Shown here piece by piece: positions 22,193-32,531 of a DNA stretch of 64,000 nucleotides. The DNA is taken from positions 19,022,481 to 19,086,480 of the forward strand of contig OV050032.1 of assembly GCA_920105625.2 (NCBI GenBank). Reading direction: 5' to 3'. How positions within the stretch are numbered: position 1 is the first letter of the stretch; every line of letters starts with the position of its first letter. This DNA comes from Clusia tigrina. Its lineage: Eukaryota; Arthropoda; Insecta; Diptera; Clusiidae. Both the position numbers and the translations under genes were made by a program. The notes under the pieces are model-generated. The model worked only from the letters and a program-made list of their open reading frames with translations, ran no database searches and was not told where the DNA came from.

Positions 22193-25100
22193 TTACGATT
22201 GTGTTTCTTTTTTTATTGCTTGTTTTCGTCTAAGCTTGCCTTTGTGTATTTTTTTGTTTTCTTTCGTTATCACGGTTAATTTATTATCTTTAGCTATAGT
22301 GTGTTTTGAGAATCTAGGAGTAAGTTTATTTCGCCTTGCTTCCTTTCTGAAGATTACCTCATTTTCTAGCCTAGTTTCTAGGTTTTCTCTAGTTTCATTT
22401 AATTTTTGAGTCCGTTTTGTGACTATATTGTTTATTTTTTCTTTAATTTGCGGGTACAATTCTTCAAGAAATTCATTTAATTTCATAAGATAGTCGTGTT
22501 CAGTTGTAAACTTGATGTTTTTGGAAAATTTGTAAGGTCTTCCGAAGAAAAGTTCGTATGGTGTAGTTTTAGTTAAAGAATGGATTGCATTATTATAAGT
22601 TATTAAGACTTCTGATAGGATTTCTTCGTGTTCTAATGTTAATTTATTTTCTTTTCGTTTTGATAGTATAAGACGGTATATTTCAGTGAGTGTTGAGTGT
22701 AGTCTTTCTACAGGACCATTGCTGCTTGTTTGTTGAAAGGAGGTTATGTGTAGATCGATTTCGTATTGTTTGCAGAATTCTTGAAATATTATTGCGGTGA
22801 ATTCTGTACCTTGATCACATACAATTTTCTTTGGTACGCCATAAAATCTAATATACTGTTTTATTGAATTAAGGACTGTGATACTACTTCTATTAGACAG
22901 GGTGTAGCCAGCAGCGAACTTTGAAAATTTGTCAACTAGTGTTAGTATCTGATGATGATTTATACTGTAAATATCTATATGAATGATGTCTAAAGGTTTA
23001 GAGGGTATTTCTGTTATATTATAATGTGGTTTGGGTGGGTGTCTATCATATTTGAAATTTTTGCATTTTTCACAGTTATTAATAATATTAGTTATTTTAT
23101 TTTTCATTAGAGGGAAATAGAATTGTCTTTTGAGATGGGCAAGACTTTCATTGATACCTCTGTGGTTGGAACGTTCATGATAGTCTTTGATAGTTTTTTC
23201 TTGTTCTTCTTCGGATCTTATGTCTTTAACTTTCTCTGTACATCTTATCAAACGAAATAGTTTGTTTTCAGAAAAATATTTAGAAAAAGTTGACTGTACT
23301 ATACGGAAGATATTATCGTCACAGAATATTGCAGTAATTTTATTGGGTGGTATAAGTGTTTTAAATATATTTATCATTAAGTGTTCATCGAATAGGAGAT
23401 TGCGAATTATTCTTCTCTGCTTGTTCTTGAACACTGTTTCTACTGTCATTGGTGATCCTTTGTTGGTTGCTTCTAGTATGAGTTGTAGATTGAAATCGTT
23501 TAGCGGCCTTTCAGATATTTCTATCCCATCATTTAAATTTTCATCGCTGCTGTGGATAGTGGTTAGATTATCTTCTTCGTTAGCATTAAGTTCATGGACA
23601 TTGATTTTTTTTTTATTATTGATCCTTATTCTACTTAATGCGTCCGCATTTGTGTTTGCTTTTCCTTTTTTATACAATATTTCGTAATCAAATTCCTCTA
23701 GTTTTAAACGCCATCTTACTAATTTTGAGTTTGGCTCCTTAAGACTCATAAGCCACGTTAATGGTTTGTGGTCTGTAACTATTTGGAATTTCCTACCGAA
23801 GAGGTAAGGGCGGAAGTATTTTGTTGCCCACACAATAGCTAGAAGTTCTTTTTCAATGGTTGAATAATTTGTTTCACTTTCAGACAACGTTCGGCTAGCG
23901 AAGCAAATAGGTTTATCGCTTCCTACTCTGCCCTGTGATAAGATAGCGCCCAAGGCATAGTTGCTGGCGTCTGTAGTAAGGACAAAGGGTTTCGAAAAAT
24001 CTGGATGAATTAATATTGGGTCATTTGTCAGGATGTTTTTGCATGTCTCAAATGCTTCAATATATTGGTTGTTAATTGTGATTGCGTTACCTTTTTTTAG
24101 ACAATTAGTAAGGGGTTTAGTTAGTTTTGCCAAATCTTTTATAAATTTTCTATAATAACTTATTAGGCCTATGAAGGATTTAATTTCAGTTCGTGTTTTG
24201 GGTAGTGGGAAACTTTTTATAGCATGGATTTTCATGGGGTTGGGTTTTATTCCTTCCGTGGTAATTACATGACCTAAATATGCAATCTCTTTTTTTAGAA
24301 ATTCTGACTTGTCTAACTGGATTTTAAAATTTGACTCTTTGAGTTTTTCGAATACTAGTTTCAAATTTTCTAAGTGTTCTTGGAGGGATGTAGAATAGAT
24401 GATAATATCGTCTAGATAAACCAAGCACACTTTTCCTATGAGGTCTTTTAAGACGTTATCCATAACTCTTTGGAAAGTGGATGGTGCGTTTTTTAGGCCA
24501 AATGGCATTCGAACGTATTCGAAATGGCCGCCTTCAACTGTAAACGCAGTTTTAGGAATATCTTTTGTGTCCATTTCAATCTGATGGAAGCCGGATGCTA
24601 GATCGAGAGTTGAAAAATAAAGACATTTTCCTAATTTGTCCAATATTTCACTTATATTTGGTAGAGGATAGCGATCAGATATTGTTTTGTCGTTGACCTT
24701 CCTGTAATCGATTACTAGTCGCCACTTTTGTTTCCCACTAGCATCTAATTTTTTTGGGACTACCCATACTGGGGAGCTCCAAGGGGAATAACTATGACGA
24801 ATGATACCCTGCTCTAACATATTACTAATTTGCTTCTGTACCTCTTGTTTGTGGACATATGGATACCTGTAAGATTTGGTGTATATTGGTATGTTATCTG
24901 TGGTGTTAATTTGGTGTTTTATTTGATTAGTAAAGGTTAATTTATTGCCGTCTTTATAAAATATTTCTTCATAAAATTTGCACAATTTGAGTAGTTTTTT
25001 GCATTCCTCTTCATTAAGATGGTCTGTTCTTATTGTCTTATATGTGTCTTTTGGAGTTTGAAAGTTATCTTCTATGTTATTGAAGTTTTGTACTTCAATG

Positions 25101-25705
25101 AATTTTGAAGATTCGTATGACTCTAGTTTTAAGGGTTGTTCCAAAAATAAAATATGATCTTGATTCGAGTAATTAGTTATTTCAATTATGCTGTACCAAT
25201 TTGTTGAATTATATAGACCTTCTGTTATATAGATATTGGGTTGAATTTCTATTGTAGGGACATATATGTTGCCATTTTGGTTATCCACAGGTAGTTTTGC
25301 TAATGTTTTTGACTTAGCATGGATTTTTATTTCGCCAGAAGTAAAGTTAGGTTTGAGTTTAATACTATTTGTTGCATTTTGTGTCACTAAAATATTTTTT
25401 TCCAAGTCAATTTTTGCGTTAAGTAGTGTAAGGGAATCTAGACCTAAAAGTCCATCGAAATAGTTGTGGAACTGGAATAGGAGGAACTTAAAATGGCCTG
25501 GTTGATTAAATTCTGTGAAAATAGGTATAGTAGAATATTTGTTCAGTTCATATTTTTTAAATACAGTAGTTATTGTTGTTGTTTCGCAATTAAATTGTTG
25601 ACTCTTAGGTATGTATTCCGGATTGATGAATGATGCAGATGCGCCGGTGTCTAGGAGAAATCTTAATGGTCTTCCGAAGGGTGACTGGATGGTTATGTAG
25701 GGCAA
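22193..25705 (-). CDS. pol: Pol polyprotein, intact, errantivirus copy 2
   Basis: Pol supplies the enzymes for reverse transcription and integration. Counting from a TTG codon at 25705 it has 1170 codons. The frame actually opens upstream (about 25786) and is entered from gag by a predicted -1 shift, so there is no true start codon. The protease motif LDTGAS is near residue 18. The reverse transcriptase has YLDD near residue 432 and the usual MPFGLKNAPSTFQR block before it. RNase H follows with TDAS, KELLAIVWA and TDHKPLTW. The integrase has an HHCC finger from about residue 843 and the D911, D964, E1000 triad (D,D-35-E). The C terminus is Lys/Arg-rich. The A run that is eight long in copy 1 is seven here (24749-24755), which keeps the frame open. 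Confidence 0.95.
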   Translation of the reverse strand: MPYITIQSPFGRPLRFLLDTGASASFINPEYIPKSQQFNCETTTITTVFKKYELNKYSTIPIFTEFNQPGHFKFLLFQFHNYFDGLLGLDSLTLLNAKIDLEKNILVTQNATNSIKLKPNFTSGEIKIHAKSKTLAKLPVDNQNGNIYVPTIEIQPNIYITEGLYNSTNWYSIIEITNYSNQDHILFLEQPLKLESYESSKFIEVQNFNNIEDNFQTPKDTYKTIRTDHLNEEECKKLLKLCKFYEEIFYKDGNKLTFTNQIKHQINTTDNIPIYTKSYRYPYVHKQEVQKQISNMLEQGIIRHSYSPWSSPVWVVPKKLDASGKQKWRLVIDYRKVNDKTISDRYPLPNISEILDKLGKCLYFSTLDLASGFHQIEMDTKDIPKTAFTVEGGHFEYVRMPFGLKNAPSTFQRVMDNVLKDLIGKVCLVYLDDIIIYSTSLQEHLENLKLVFEKLKESNFKIQLDKSEFLKKEIAYLGHVITTEGIKPNPMKIHAIKSFPLPKTRTEIKSFIGLISYYRKFIKDLAKLTKPLTNCLKKGNAITINNQYIEAFETCKNILTNDPILIHPDFSKPFVLTTDASNYALGAILSQGRVGSDKPICFASRTLSESETNYSTIEKELLAIVWATKYFRPYLFGRKFQIVTDHKPLTWLMSLKEPNSKLVRWRLKLEEFDYEILYKKGKANTNADALSRIRINNKKKINVHELNANEEDNLTTIHSSDENLNDGIEISERPLNDFNLQLILEATNKGSPMTVETVFKNKQRRIIRNLLFDEHLMINIFKTLIPPNKITAIFCDDNIFRIVQSTFSKYFSENKLFRLIRCTEKVKDIRSEEEQEKTIKDYHERSNHRGINESLAHLKRQFYFPLMKNKITNIINNCEKCKNFKYDRHPPKPHYNITEIPSKPLDIIHIDIYSINHHQILTLVDKFSKFAAGYTLSNRSSITVLNSIKQYIRFYGVPKKIVCDQGTEFTAIIFQEFCKQYEIDLHITSFQQTSSNGPVERLHSTLTEIYRLILSKRKENKLTLEHEEILSEVLITYNNAIHSLTKTTPYELFFGRPYKFSKNIKFTTEHDYLMKLNEFLEELYPQIKEKINNIVTKRTQKLNETRENLETRLENEVIFRKEARRNKLTPRFSKHTIAKDNKLTVITKENKKIHKGKLRRKQAIKKETQS

Positions 25706-25728
25706 TGTTCTTCCGTGTTTATTTAGTT

Positions 25729-27015
25729 CTATATACCCTGTCGGACGTTTGAGGCCAATGTGGGAAAATTTTCGTCCTCTTCGATGTTAGTGTGATTTCC
25801 TTCATCATTATCGAAGAATGTGTCCAAATTTGGTTGGTATTGGTGACTGTTGTTGTTTAAATTATGCATTTCTTCAAATTTGAAATTCGAATTTCGTACA
25901 GTTTGTGTGCGTACATTTTGAGAGGTTTCTGGTTTCGGATAGTTTCTAAACATGTTGGAGTTTGTTGTGTCCATTGGCTCCGGTTTCTGATATCTATTAT
26001 ATTGATTGTTAAACTGTCTTTGATAAGTAGGTCTATCTGCTACATGTCTATTGTTGAATTCTTGATTAGGGTTTTGAAAAGGCTTATAAGAGTTATTATT
26101 CATTGGTGTTTGTTGTCTAAATTGTTGTTGCCGGAATGGGTTATTGCGGGCTGTGTTATTATTGTATCGGTTAAAACTATACGGGGTGAGTTGATTATTA
26201 AATCTGTTTCTAAATTGTTGTGAGCTTGTCCTGAAGTAAGAAACATTTTGTTCTTTTATGCAATGTGAGAAGGCTTCTGCCATTGTATTTGGTTGCATGG
26301 CTCTTATTCTGGAACCTAGTGGTTCTTTTATACCGCTTAAAAAGGAGTTGAGACACATTTCGGAGAACAAATCCTTCTTTGCTTTGATGACATTTGTATC
26401 AGTTTCATGTATCATTATGTTGTTACATAAAGCTGATTGTATTTCTATGATTTTACTATAGAATATCTCGATAGCGTCTTCATATTGTTTAGTATTGTGC
26501 AAATCACGGATTAACGATGTTTCTGTTCGTTTGTCAGAGTAGTGTAAGATTAAATTTTGTTTTATGTTGTCCCATATTAAAGGGGTGCCGTACATGTTCA
26601 GCACTTCGTTAGCTTGTCCCTCAATTTTGTTTCTAATCGCTCTAAGTAGTATTTGTCCCTGTGGGGTATTGTCGGTTCCTCGGATGTGAAGGAGGATTTC
26701 TTCCACATTGTTAAGGAATTCATGGAGAAGTCGTGGGTTTCCATCGAACTTCGGCAAGTCTTTTATAGCGTCGGGTATTCTTAAAGCGTCAAATATTTGG
26801 CTATGAGTCTGCGGTGTTATTAAGGGTTGTGCTAGGGGAATAGGTTGACTTTCTTGATTCATTGTACCCGATTGATTTGTTGCAATGTTTTTAATAAAAC
26901 TTTCGTTTAAGCAAATGTCTGTACTTTCAGGTATAGAGGATAGGCTTCTAGAAAGTCTTCTTAGTGCATATGGAAAAAGGGTTAGATTTCTCTTTCGCTT
27001 ATTTGGGTTAGGCAT
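25729..27015 (-). CDS. gag: Gag structural protein, errantivirus copy 2
   Basis: It has 428 codons and starts at ATG (complement of 27013-27015). It has the same composition as copy 1: a helical capsid-like middle, then a Gln/Asn/Arg/Phe-rich tail without a CCHC knuckle. At least one residue differs from copy 1 (Ile for Val near residue 28). It overlaps the pol frame by 58 nt and ends in TAG. Confidence 0.92.
   Translation of the reverse strand: MPNPNKRKRNLTLFPYALRRLSRSLSSIPESTDICLNESFIKNIATNQSGTMNQESQPIPLAQPLITPQTHSQIFDALRIPDAIKDLPKFDGNPRLLHEFLNNVEEILLHIRGTDNTPQGQILLRAIRNKIEGQANEVLNMYGTPLIWDNIKQNLILHYSDKRTETSLIRDLHNTKQYEDAIEIFYSKIIEIQSALCNNIMIHETDTNVIKAKKDLFSEMCLNSFLSGIKEPLGSRIRAMQPNTMAEAFSHCIKEQNVSYFRTSSQQFRNRFNNQLTPYSFNRYNNNTARNNPFRQQQFRQQTPMNNNSYKPFQNPNQEFNNRHVADRPTYQRQFNNQYNRYQKPEPMDTTNSNMFRNYPKPETSQNVRTQTVRNSNFKFEEMHNLNNNSHQYQPNLDTFFDNDEGNHTNIEEDENFPTLASNVRQGI
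25765..25771 (-). promoter_or_regulatory. Predicted -1 frameshift heptamer, copy 2
   Basis: The minus strand reads A AAT TTT in the gag frame, as in copy 1, inside the gag/pol overlap. Conservation in both copies is expected from recent common descent, so it is weak extra support. Confidence 0.68.
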
Positions 27016-27475
27016 ATGATATATTATTATTATAAATTTATTTATTTATTTATTTATTATTATTATTTTTTTTTTTTTTTTTATATACAACTTATACACT
27101 TACATACACCCAATGATTATTTAGCTTAGGTTCTTTCCGCTGATTGTTGTTTCTGGAGCTGTTGTTCTACTAGTTCTTTTTTGTTCATCGGTGATAAGAG
27201 CTCGAAAGCTGCCGGTGCACTTCAATATTTTTTTGTTTTTTTTTTTTTTTTTTTTTTTGTCGCTGCTACTGGTGTTCGATATAATCTATACTGTGCGATA
27301 CAGTGATTATTCGACGACAAATTTATGTTTTGCACTTTTTTAAATTGCCACTATCATTGAGCGATTCAATGTTCAATATAATCTATACTGTGCGATACAG
27401 TGATTATTTGACGACAATTTTATTTAAAGCACTTTGTTTTTTTTTTTTTTTTATTGAACGACCGTTCACCGGACT

Positions 27476-27488
27476 ACCGACTGCGCCA
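27476..27488 (-). promoter_or_regulatory. Primer-binding site, tRNA-Ser type, copy 2
   Basis: The minus strand reads TGGCGCAGTCGGT next to the 5' LTR, identical to copy 1. Confidence 0.85.
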
Positions 27489-28056
27489 CTTAAGTTTTGT
27501 AGATGCTCTTTTATAAAAAATTATATGATCACTAAGAATATATAAATCCTTAGTCAACTGATTTCAAAGTAAAAGGCACAACTTGTCAGTTCAACGTTAT
27601 AAACTTTATTAAAACTTATTTGTTAGTAGTATTTATATATAAATAAATTGTATTCTTAACTTACGGATAGAGGTTTTTAAAAAGAGAAGGAAAAGGAGGT
27701 TTGAAAAGAGATAGCAGGTATATAGAGTTAATATAGAATAAGTGTGTAGTTAGTGTTACTGAGCGGCTGTAGGTATCGTTCCGATCTGTCCCCAACTCAC
27801 ATGGCGCCGACGGCCAAGAGGCGCCAGATGATCGGATATGCAGGCCAGTTCGGTCGAACAACGCCGACGGCCAAGAGGCGCCAGACAAATATGGATTATT
27901 TAGTGATGTCAGGCAATCAAGTCTGGCGACTGTAATTCGGCGCCAGATGATCGGTTATGCAGGCCAGTTCGGTCGAACAACGCCGACGGCCAAGAGGCGC
28001 CAGACAAGTATGGATTATTTAGTGATGTCAGGCAATCAAGTCTGGCGACTGTAATT
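27488..28056 (-). repeat. 5' LTR of errantivirus copy 2
   Basis: It is 569 bp long, no difference from the other three LTRs was noted by eye, and it is followed by CGCG at 28057-28060. It also carries the internal 119-bp duplication. Confidence 0.95.
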
Positions 28057-28289
28057 CGCGCGTTTACTCATAAGTCAACTTTTTATCCGGAGACACAAAC
28101 TATTCAAATGCTGAATGTTCAAAGGCCCTCATATATGTAAGTTGGTGTGAACCTGAATCAATAAGGAGTAGGATTCTAAACAAATGTAGTCTCTCCTGGG
28201 AACTTCTGGAGATTTGCTTACGTGACTATAGGTACATAAAGCTTTACTTGGTGCATGGAAACTTAGTACAGTACTTATATTGGGAAATC

Positions 28290-29590
28290 AAGTGGAAAGA
28301 AGGGTGACCCTGCGATGTGGAGTAACTACCGCGGAATTCGTCTTTTTAACATCGCACACAAAATCCTATCTGACGTACTCTGCGAAAGACTGAAACCCAT
28401 TGTTAACGAATTGATTGGACCCTATCAGTGCGGTTTCAGGCCTGCTAAAGGTGCCATCGACCAAATCTTCGCAATACGCCAAATCTTGTAGAATACTTTA
28501 CAGAAACAAATTGACACCCACCATATTTATGTCCATTTTAAGATCACTTTAGATAGTACGATAAGGAGCCCAAAATACGCCGTTATGTCCGAATTTATCA
28601 TCCCTGCAAAGCTAGTCAGGCTGTGCAGGATGACACTAAACGCAACCTGCAGCTCAGTGAAAATCGGAACGGAACTCTCCGACCCTTTTGACACAAAACG
28701 TGGCTTCGGACAGGGTGACTTCCTATCGTACGACTTCTTCGACCTAATGCTGGAAAAAATCATCATCAATTGAATCACACTGGCACTAACTTTGATAAGA
28801 GTGTCATGCCTTTGACGTATGCTAATGATATTGACTTCATTGGCCATAACGCTCGAGCTGTGAGTGCTGCTTATATCGGCCTGGAATGAGAAGCAAAGCG
28901 AGTGGGTCTAAAGGCGAACGAGGGTAAGATGAAATACATACTGGCAGCATTTACGGAATCCCAGCGACTTCGACATCACGTTGCTATTGGCGACTGCAAC
29001 TTTGAAGTTGTAAAGGAGTTTGTCTGCCTAGGGACCAGTATCAACACCACCAACAACATCAGTTTGGAAATCAAATGGAGAATTAGTCTAGCTAGCAGGT
29101 GCTATTTTGGGCTTAGTAGGCAGCTAAAAGATCTTTTTCGACGAACAAAGCTACCGCTGTTTAAGTCCCGCATCATTCCCGTCATGCTATATGAGGCAGA
29201 GAGCTGGATGATGACAAACAGCGACGAGCAGGTGTTAGGCCGGTTTGAAAGAAAATTCTACGTTAGCGAGTAGCGCCTCAGATGGAACGATGAGTTGTAG
29301 GAGCTATACGCCGATATTGATATAGTCGAGCGAATCAAAATCAAGTGGCTACGGTGGTTAGGTCATGTCGTGGGGATGAATGAAACTGCTCCAACCCGGA
29401 AAGTCTTCAATTGGATGCCCCAAGGTGGGCGACGCAGGATGGAAATACCAAGTTCAGGAGGACCTGTCTGGACGCGGCATTTCAAACTGGAGTCAGCGTG
29501 AGCGTAGCAGAGATGACTGGCGAAGGCTTATTATGCGGCATTGACCCACTAGGGTTCTTCGCCAGCTAAGAAGCAGAAGCAGTAAAGAAA
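28290..29590 (+). mobile_element. Non-LTR reverse transcriptase fragment, RTE-like, decayed
   Basis: Readings on the + strand follow a LINE reverse transcriptase from the middle fingers region onward: NYRGIRLFNIAHKILS, GPYQCGFRP, a KRGFGQGD block, the YADD box as TYANDIDFIG (28813-28840), the NEGKMKYIL region, FVCLGTSI and a C-terminal WLRWLGHVVGMNE with GGRRRMEI. The tail GRRR/WLGHV type is common in RTE- and Dong-like insect elements. Stops and frameshifts occur throughout, and the second Asp of the YxDD box is Asn-flanked (AND). It starts abruptly 230 bp after the errantivirus and ends near a GCTAAGAAGCAGAAGCAG motif. Target duplications were not found. Confidence 0.75.
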
Positions 29591-29691
29591 GCTGAAGTCG
29601 GGTTAGACCGTAGCCTTTACCCTTACATATGTGTGCGAGTTAAACCATGGCGACGTACATTACTATCAAATTTTATTCACATATCATCAAT

Positions 29692-30244
29692 CGAGCCTCT
29701 CCCTTCAACGGCCCTGATCCCTTCTGTGGATTATCATCCAATACCATTGGAGGTCTGCTGAAGAAGTGTACAGATGCAAAAAGAAGTCAAACCTGGAAAA
29801 CTCTTCCGGGATTAAGACAGTCCAAAGCTCTTCTGGGAGATTTTAATCCTAAAACAGCTAGGGTCTTAATAAATATGCCTCGGAGTAAATTAAGAATTAT
29901 CACAGGCATTTTAAGCGGACATTGTAGACTCAACTACCATTTGAACAAGTTGGGTGTATCTTCAGATGCCATTTGTCGATGCTGTGGAGAAAGTGACGAA
30001 ACCTCACTGCACCTGATCACAGACTGCGGACCATTGGCACACAAAATACTCAGGTGTTTTGGAGAATATATCTTAGATATGAGCAAGATCTCTCAACTTC
30101 ATTCCTCCAAAATATATGAATTCCTGTCGGAAATTAACCTGACAGAAGATTTATAGATGAGACTATCCTCATCTTTCAAATAAATAGGGGCATCACAATA
30201 GGTCTTTCAGGTCGCAGTGTATAACACCCTTAAATATATCTATC
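29692..30244 (+). mobile_element. 5'-truncated LOA/I-like non-LTR element, copy 1
   Basis: Only the last 180 or so codons of a second reading frame are left (open to a stop at 30154-30156). They include PGLRQSKALLGDF, LRIITGILSGHCRLNYHL and a CRCCGESDETSLHLITDC finger-like word, followed by a 3' UTR and a short (TATC)n tail. The 10-bp word TATCATCAAT flanks it at 29682-29691 and 30245-30254. It therefore looks like a 5'-truncated target-primed insertion. A sister copy, nearly identical by eye, is at 49678-50154. Confidence 0.75.
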
Positions 30245-30254
30245 TATCATCAAT

Positions 30255-30674
30255 AGGAGCATATTTGGGGTAAGTTTCAGTGGGATACGCAGAAGTGATT
30301 ATATGGGAGAGTAGAGCGGCCCATGTCTGATCGATCCCATTTCTTGATGCCATGTGTCTGTCTTTTGTAGCGTCAATATTTGGTCCTAAGTTTCAAGCAT
30401 GAAACAATAGTGGGCGTAGCTCTGAAAATGTCCAGCCCATTTTTTGTTTGGTGTTTTATGCTCTCGTGTGATTTTTTGATGGTGAATCCTGTATAGGGAC
30501 CCAGTCATGGTTTTTGGTTAACTGTGGGCGTGGCAGTAGTCGAACGCTGCCCATATTTTGCACGTATAAACAGAATAAGGATGGAGACCCGACCCCAAGC
30601 AGCTTCAAGCTGCTAAGGTCTTAAACACAACACCAATAACATTGTTAAACTTGTTTGTGGGCTCCAGAGCAGTT
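30255..30674. other. No gene seen
   Basis: Non-coding sequence with GTGGGCGTGG words at 30410-30540, a motif often seen in decayed fly repeats. No element ends were found. Confidence 0.4.
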
Positions 30675-30817
30675 GTCGATAGAATGCATTGAACTTTGCA
30701 GCACGAACAGAATGCAAATGCAAGAAATTGCAGGCAACAAAAACCAGCGATTTGCAACAGTTGTGGCAATTCTGGTCATTTTGTAAACAGCCATTTGAGA
30801 GCCAAGGCTTGCCTCGT
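30675..30817 (+). repeat. Left arm of a diverged inverted repeat
   Basis: This stretch matches the reverse complement of 32368-32531 along its whole length, with indels. Shared words include GTCGATAGAATGCATTGAAC, GAACAGAATGCAAATGCAAG, AACAGTTGTGGCA and CAAGGCTTGCC. In one frame both arms hint at a Cys-Asn-Ser-Cys-Gly word, but no protein family is certain. Confidence 0.75.
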
Positions 30818-32367
30818 TGTTCTTACGTAAAATTATCCAGTAATGCACTTTCTCGATTAAAGGGCATATTAATAAGAAAAAATGATGCACACGGAGTGAG
30901 ACCGACGGAGGAGTGATTAAAGAGGGTCTGCAAAAGTTCAGAATTTGTATACTGGTGGCACCTACCGGCATCCTGATGAAGACTAAATAGGCGACCGGAA
31001 CCATCGTGATATTGAGGTGAATGTGATTTCGGGAAATGGACGTGTCCATTGCCATCCAAGAATTGCCAATTTGTCATTTCCTGATGGGCTTCGCGTATTC
31101 ACAATACAGCAACAAATATCGCTTGAGAATCTGATATTGTTCCAGTTATTCGTGACACACAGTCGAAAAGGTGGTCCAAATTGGACTTCTAGAAATAGTT
31201 TCGACAGAAACAGATGACATGGTTATATGACCAATGAAATTGATATTTGAAAGAGGAAACTGACCAATTTCAGAAAAGCGTGAGAAAATTTCACACAACT
31301 GTGTATTCTTCGCCAAGTTCAATTTAAGGAGGGGCTCTCAGTGATTGATTTCAAAATATGCTTCATTCATTTTGTTCCGGAATTTTCAACTCGCAGCGCA
31401 CCGGTATCTAATATCTAATATCTAATATCTAATATCTAATAACGATTGCTTGGAAGACCTTGTTCGGCATACTTATGTTCTCAATGTTAAGTTTTGCCAC
31501 CGAATTGCTACATTTGCACCCGTCATAGGGGCATAAGCATATCTGAATATGGTCGTTGTACATACGAATATCTACAAGTAGCAGATTTGTATACGTTCGT
31601 ATTGTGTATGTGTGCTTATATGGAGTGTAGTGCATTCCAACATCGGCATCGCTCACATTAACAATTTCACTTGTTTAAATTTTGCAACAAAATTTTTATT
31701 CTCTATTTGAATAAAATTTATGTTGTGTTTATTTTTAGGATGCAAAAGAATACACAACAACAATTTGAAGACGCCGATGACGATGACGACAAATGCGACA
31801 ACGGCAACGACTGCGACTGTGACTGGGACAAGACTATTGCGACGACGTCGGCACACAGAAGGAGCCAGGAGCTGCCGGCTGATTACCACACCCCCGGCCC
31901 CCTCCCCCTTCCAACCAAAGATATTCGAAATTCGAAATGAAAATGCCATATTGTGTTTGGTTTTTGTTAAAAAAAGAAGGAAAACTAAAATGCTTTTCAT
32001 TTATTTTTATGTACAAAAATAATTTTGCCAAAGAACGGAACGCATTGGCGGCTTTTCTATGGGCCTCGTCTTGTCTTTTTCGCTTGTTTTTAAAAATTTT
32101 TTTTTCTTTCAGTGAGTGTAAAATATTGGAGGCAAACGAGAAAATTTTACGTTAGCTGCTAATTTAGTTGAAAACGACGCGTGTTTCGGAAAACATTGAA
32201 TACGGCACACGGCATGTGGTGCGGCACAAAGCGGGCGGGCGCAATAATTTCAATTCAGTTTCTTTTACTTTTATTTGTATATTTTGTTAATACATCTTCG
32301 TTTATAAAATAATAATACAATTGCACGCTGGTGAAATACATAGAATGTAAAAAGTGAGTTTATAACA
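30818..32367. other. Region between the inverted arms, no gene recognised
   Basis: Short frames only. A heptanucleotide repeat lies at 31405-31440. Parts of 31020-31215 loosely resemble 58750-58960 (the words CGAAAAGGTGGTC or CGAAAAAGTGGTC, then AATTGGACT), which may mark another old repeat. Confidence 0.45.
31405..31440. repeat. Heptanucleotide repeat (TATCTAA)n
   Basis: Five tandem copies of the 7-bp unit TATCTAA. Confidence 0.9.
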
Positions 32368-32531
32368 CGGGGCAAGCCTTGGTAGTGCGGCTCTCAAGTG
32401 GCTGTTCACGAACTGCCCAGCAGCACTGCCACAACTGTTACAAATCGCATAGTTTTTGTTGCATGCAATTTCTTGCATTTGCATTCTGTTCGTTCTAATG
32501 TGTGCTTCAAAGTTCAATGCATTCTATCGAC
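32368..32531 (-). repeat. Right arm of a diverged inverted repeat
   Basis: It is the inverted, slightly longer partner of 30675-30817, about 1.55 kb away. The arms have many substitutions and several indels, so the pair is old. Confidence 0.75.

Larger units (their letters stand above)
19899..28056 (-). mobile_element. Errantivirus (Ty3/gypsy, 17.6/297-type), copy 2
   Basis: This 8158-bp copy lies on the minus strand, inverted relative to copy 1. Its LTRs are 19899-20467 and 27488-28056 (569 bp each), and the target duplication is CGCG (19895-19898 and 28057-28060). Gag is intact, Pol is intact at 1170 codons, and the env remnant carries the same breaks as copy 1. Length differences from copy 1 come from the minisatellite (six units, not five) and from homopolymer and TA tracts. 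With intact gag-pol, primer site and polypurine tract it could in principle still move within cells. Confidence 0.97.

Noticed and set aside
31405..31440. A CRISPR-like array
   Set aside because: The units are directly abutting 7-mers without spacers, in a eukaryotic genome.
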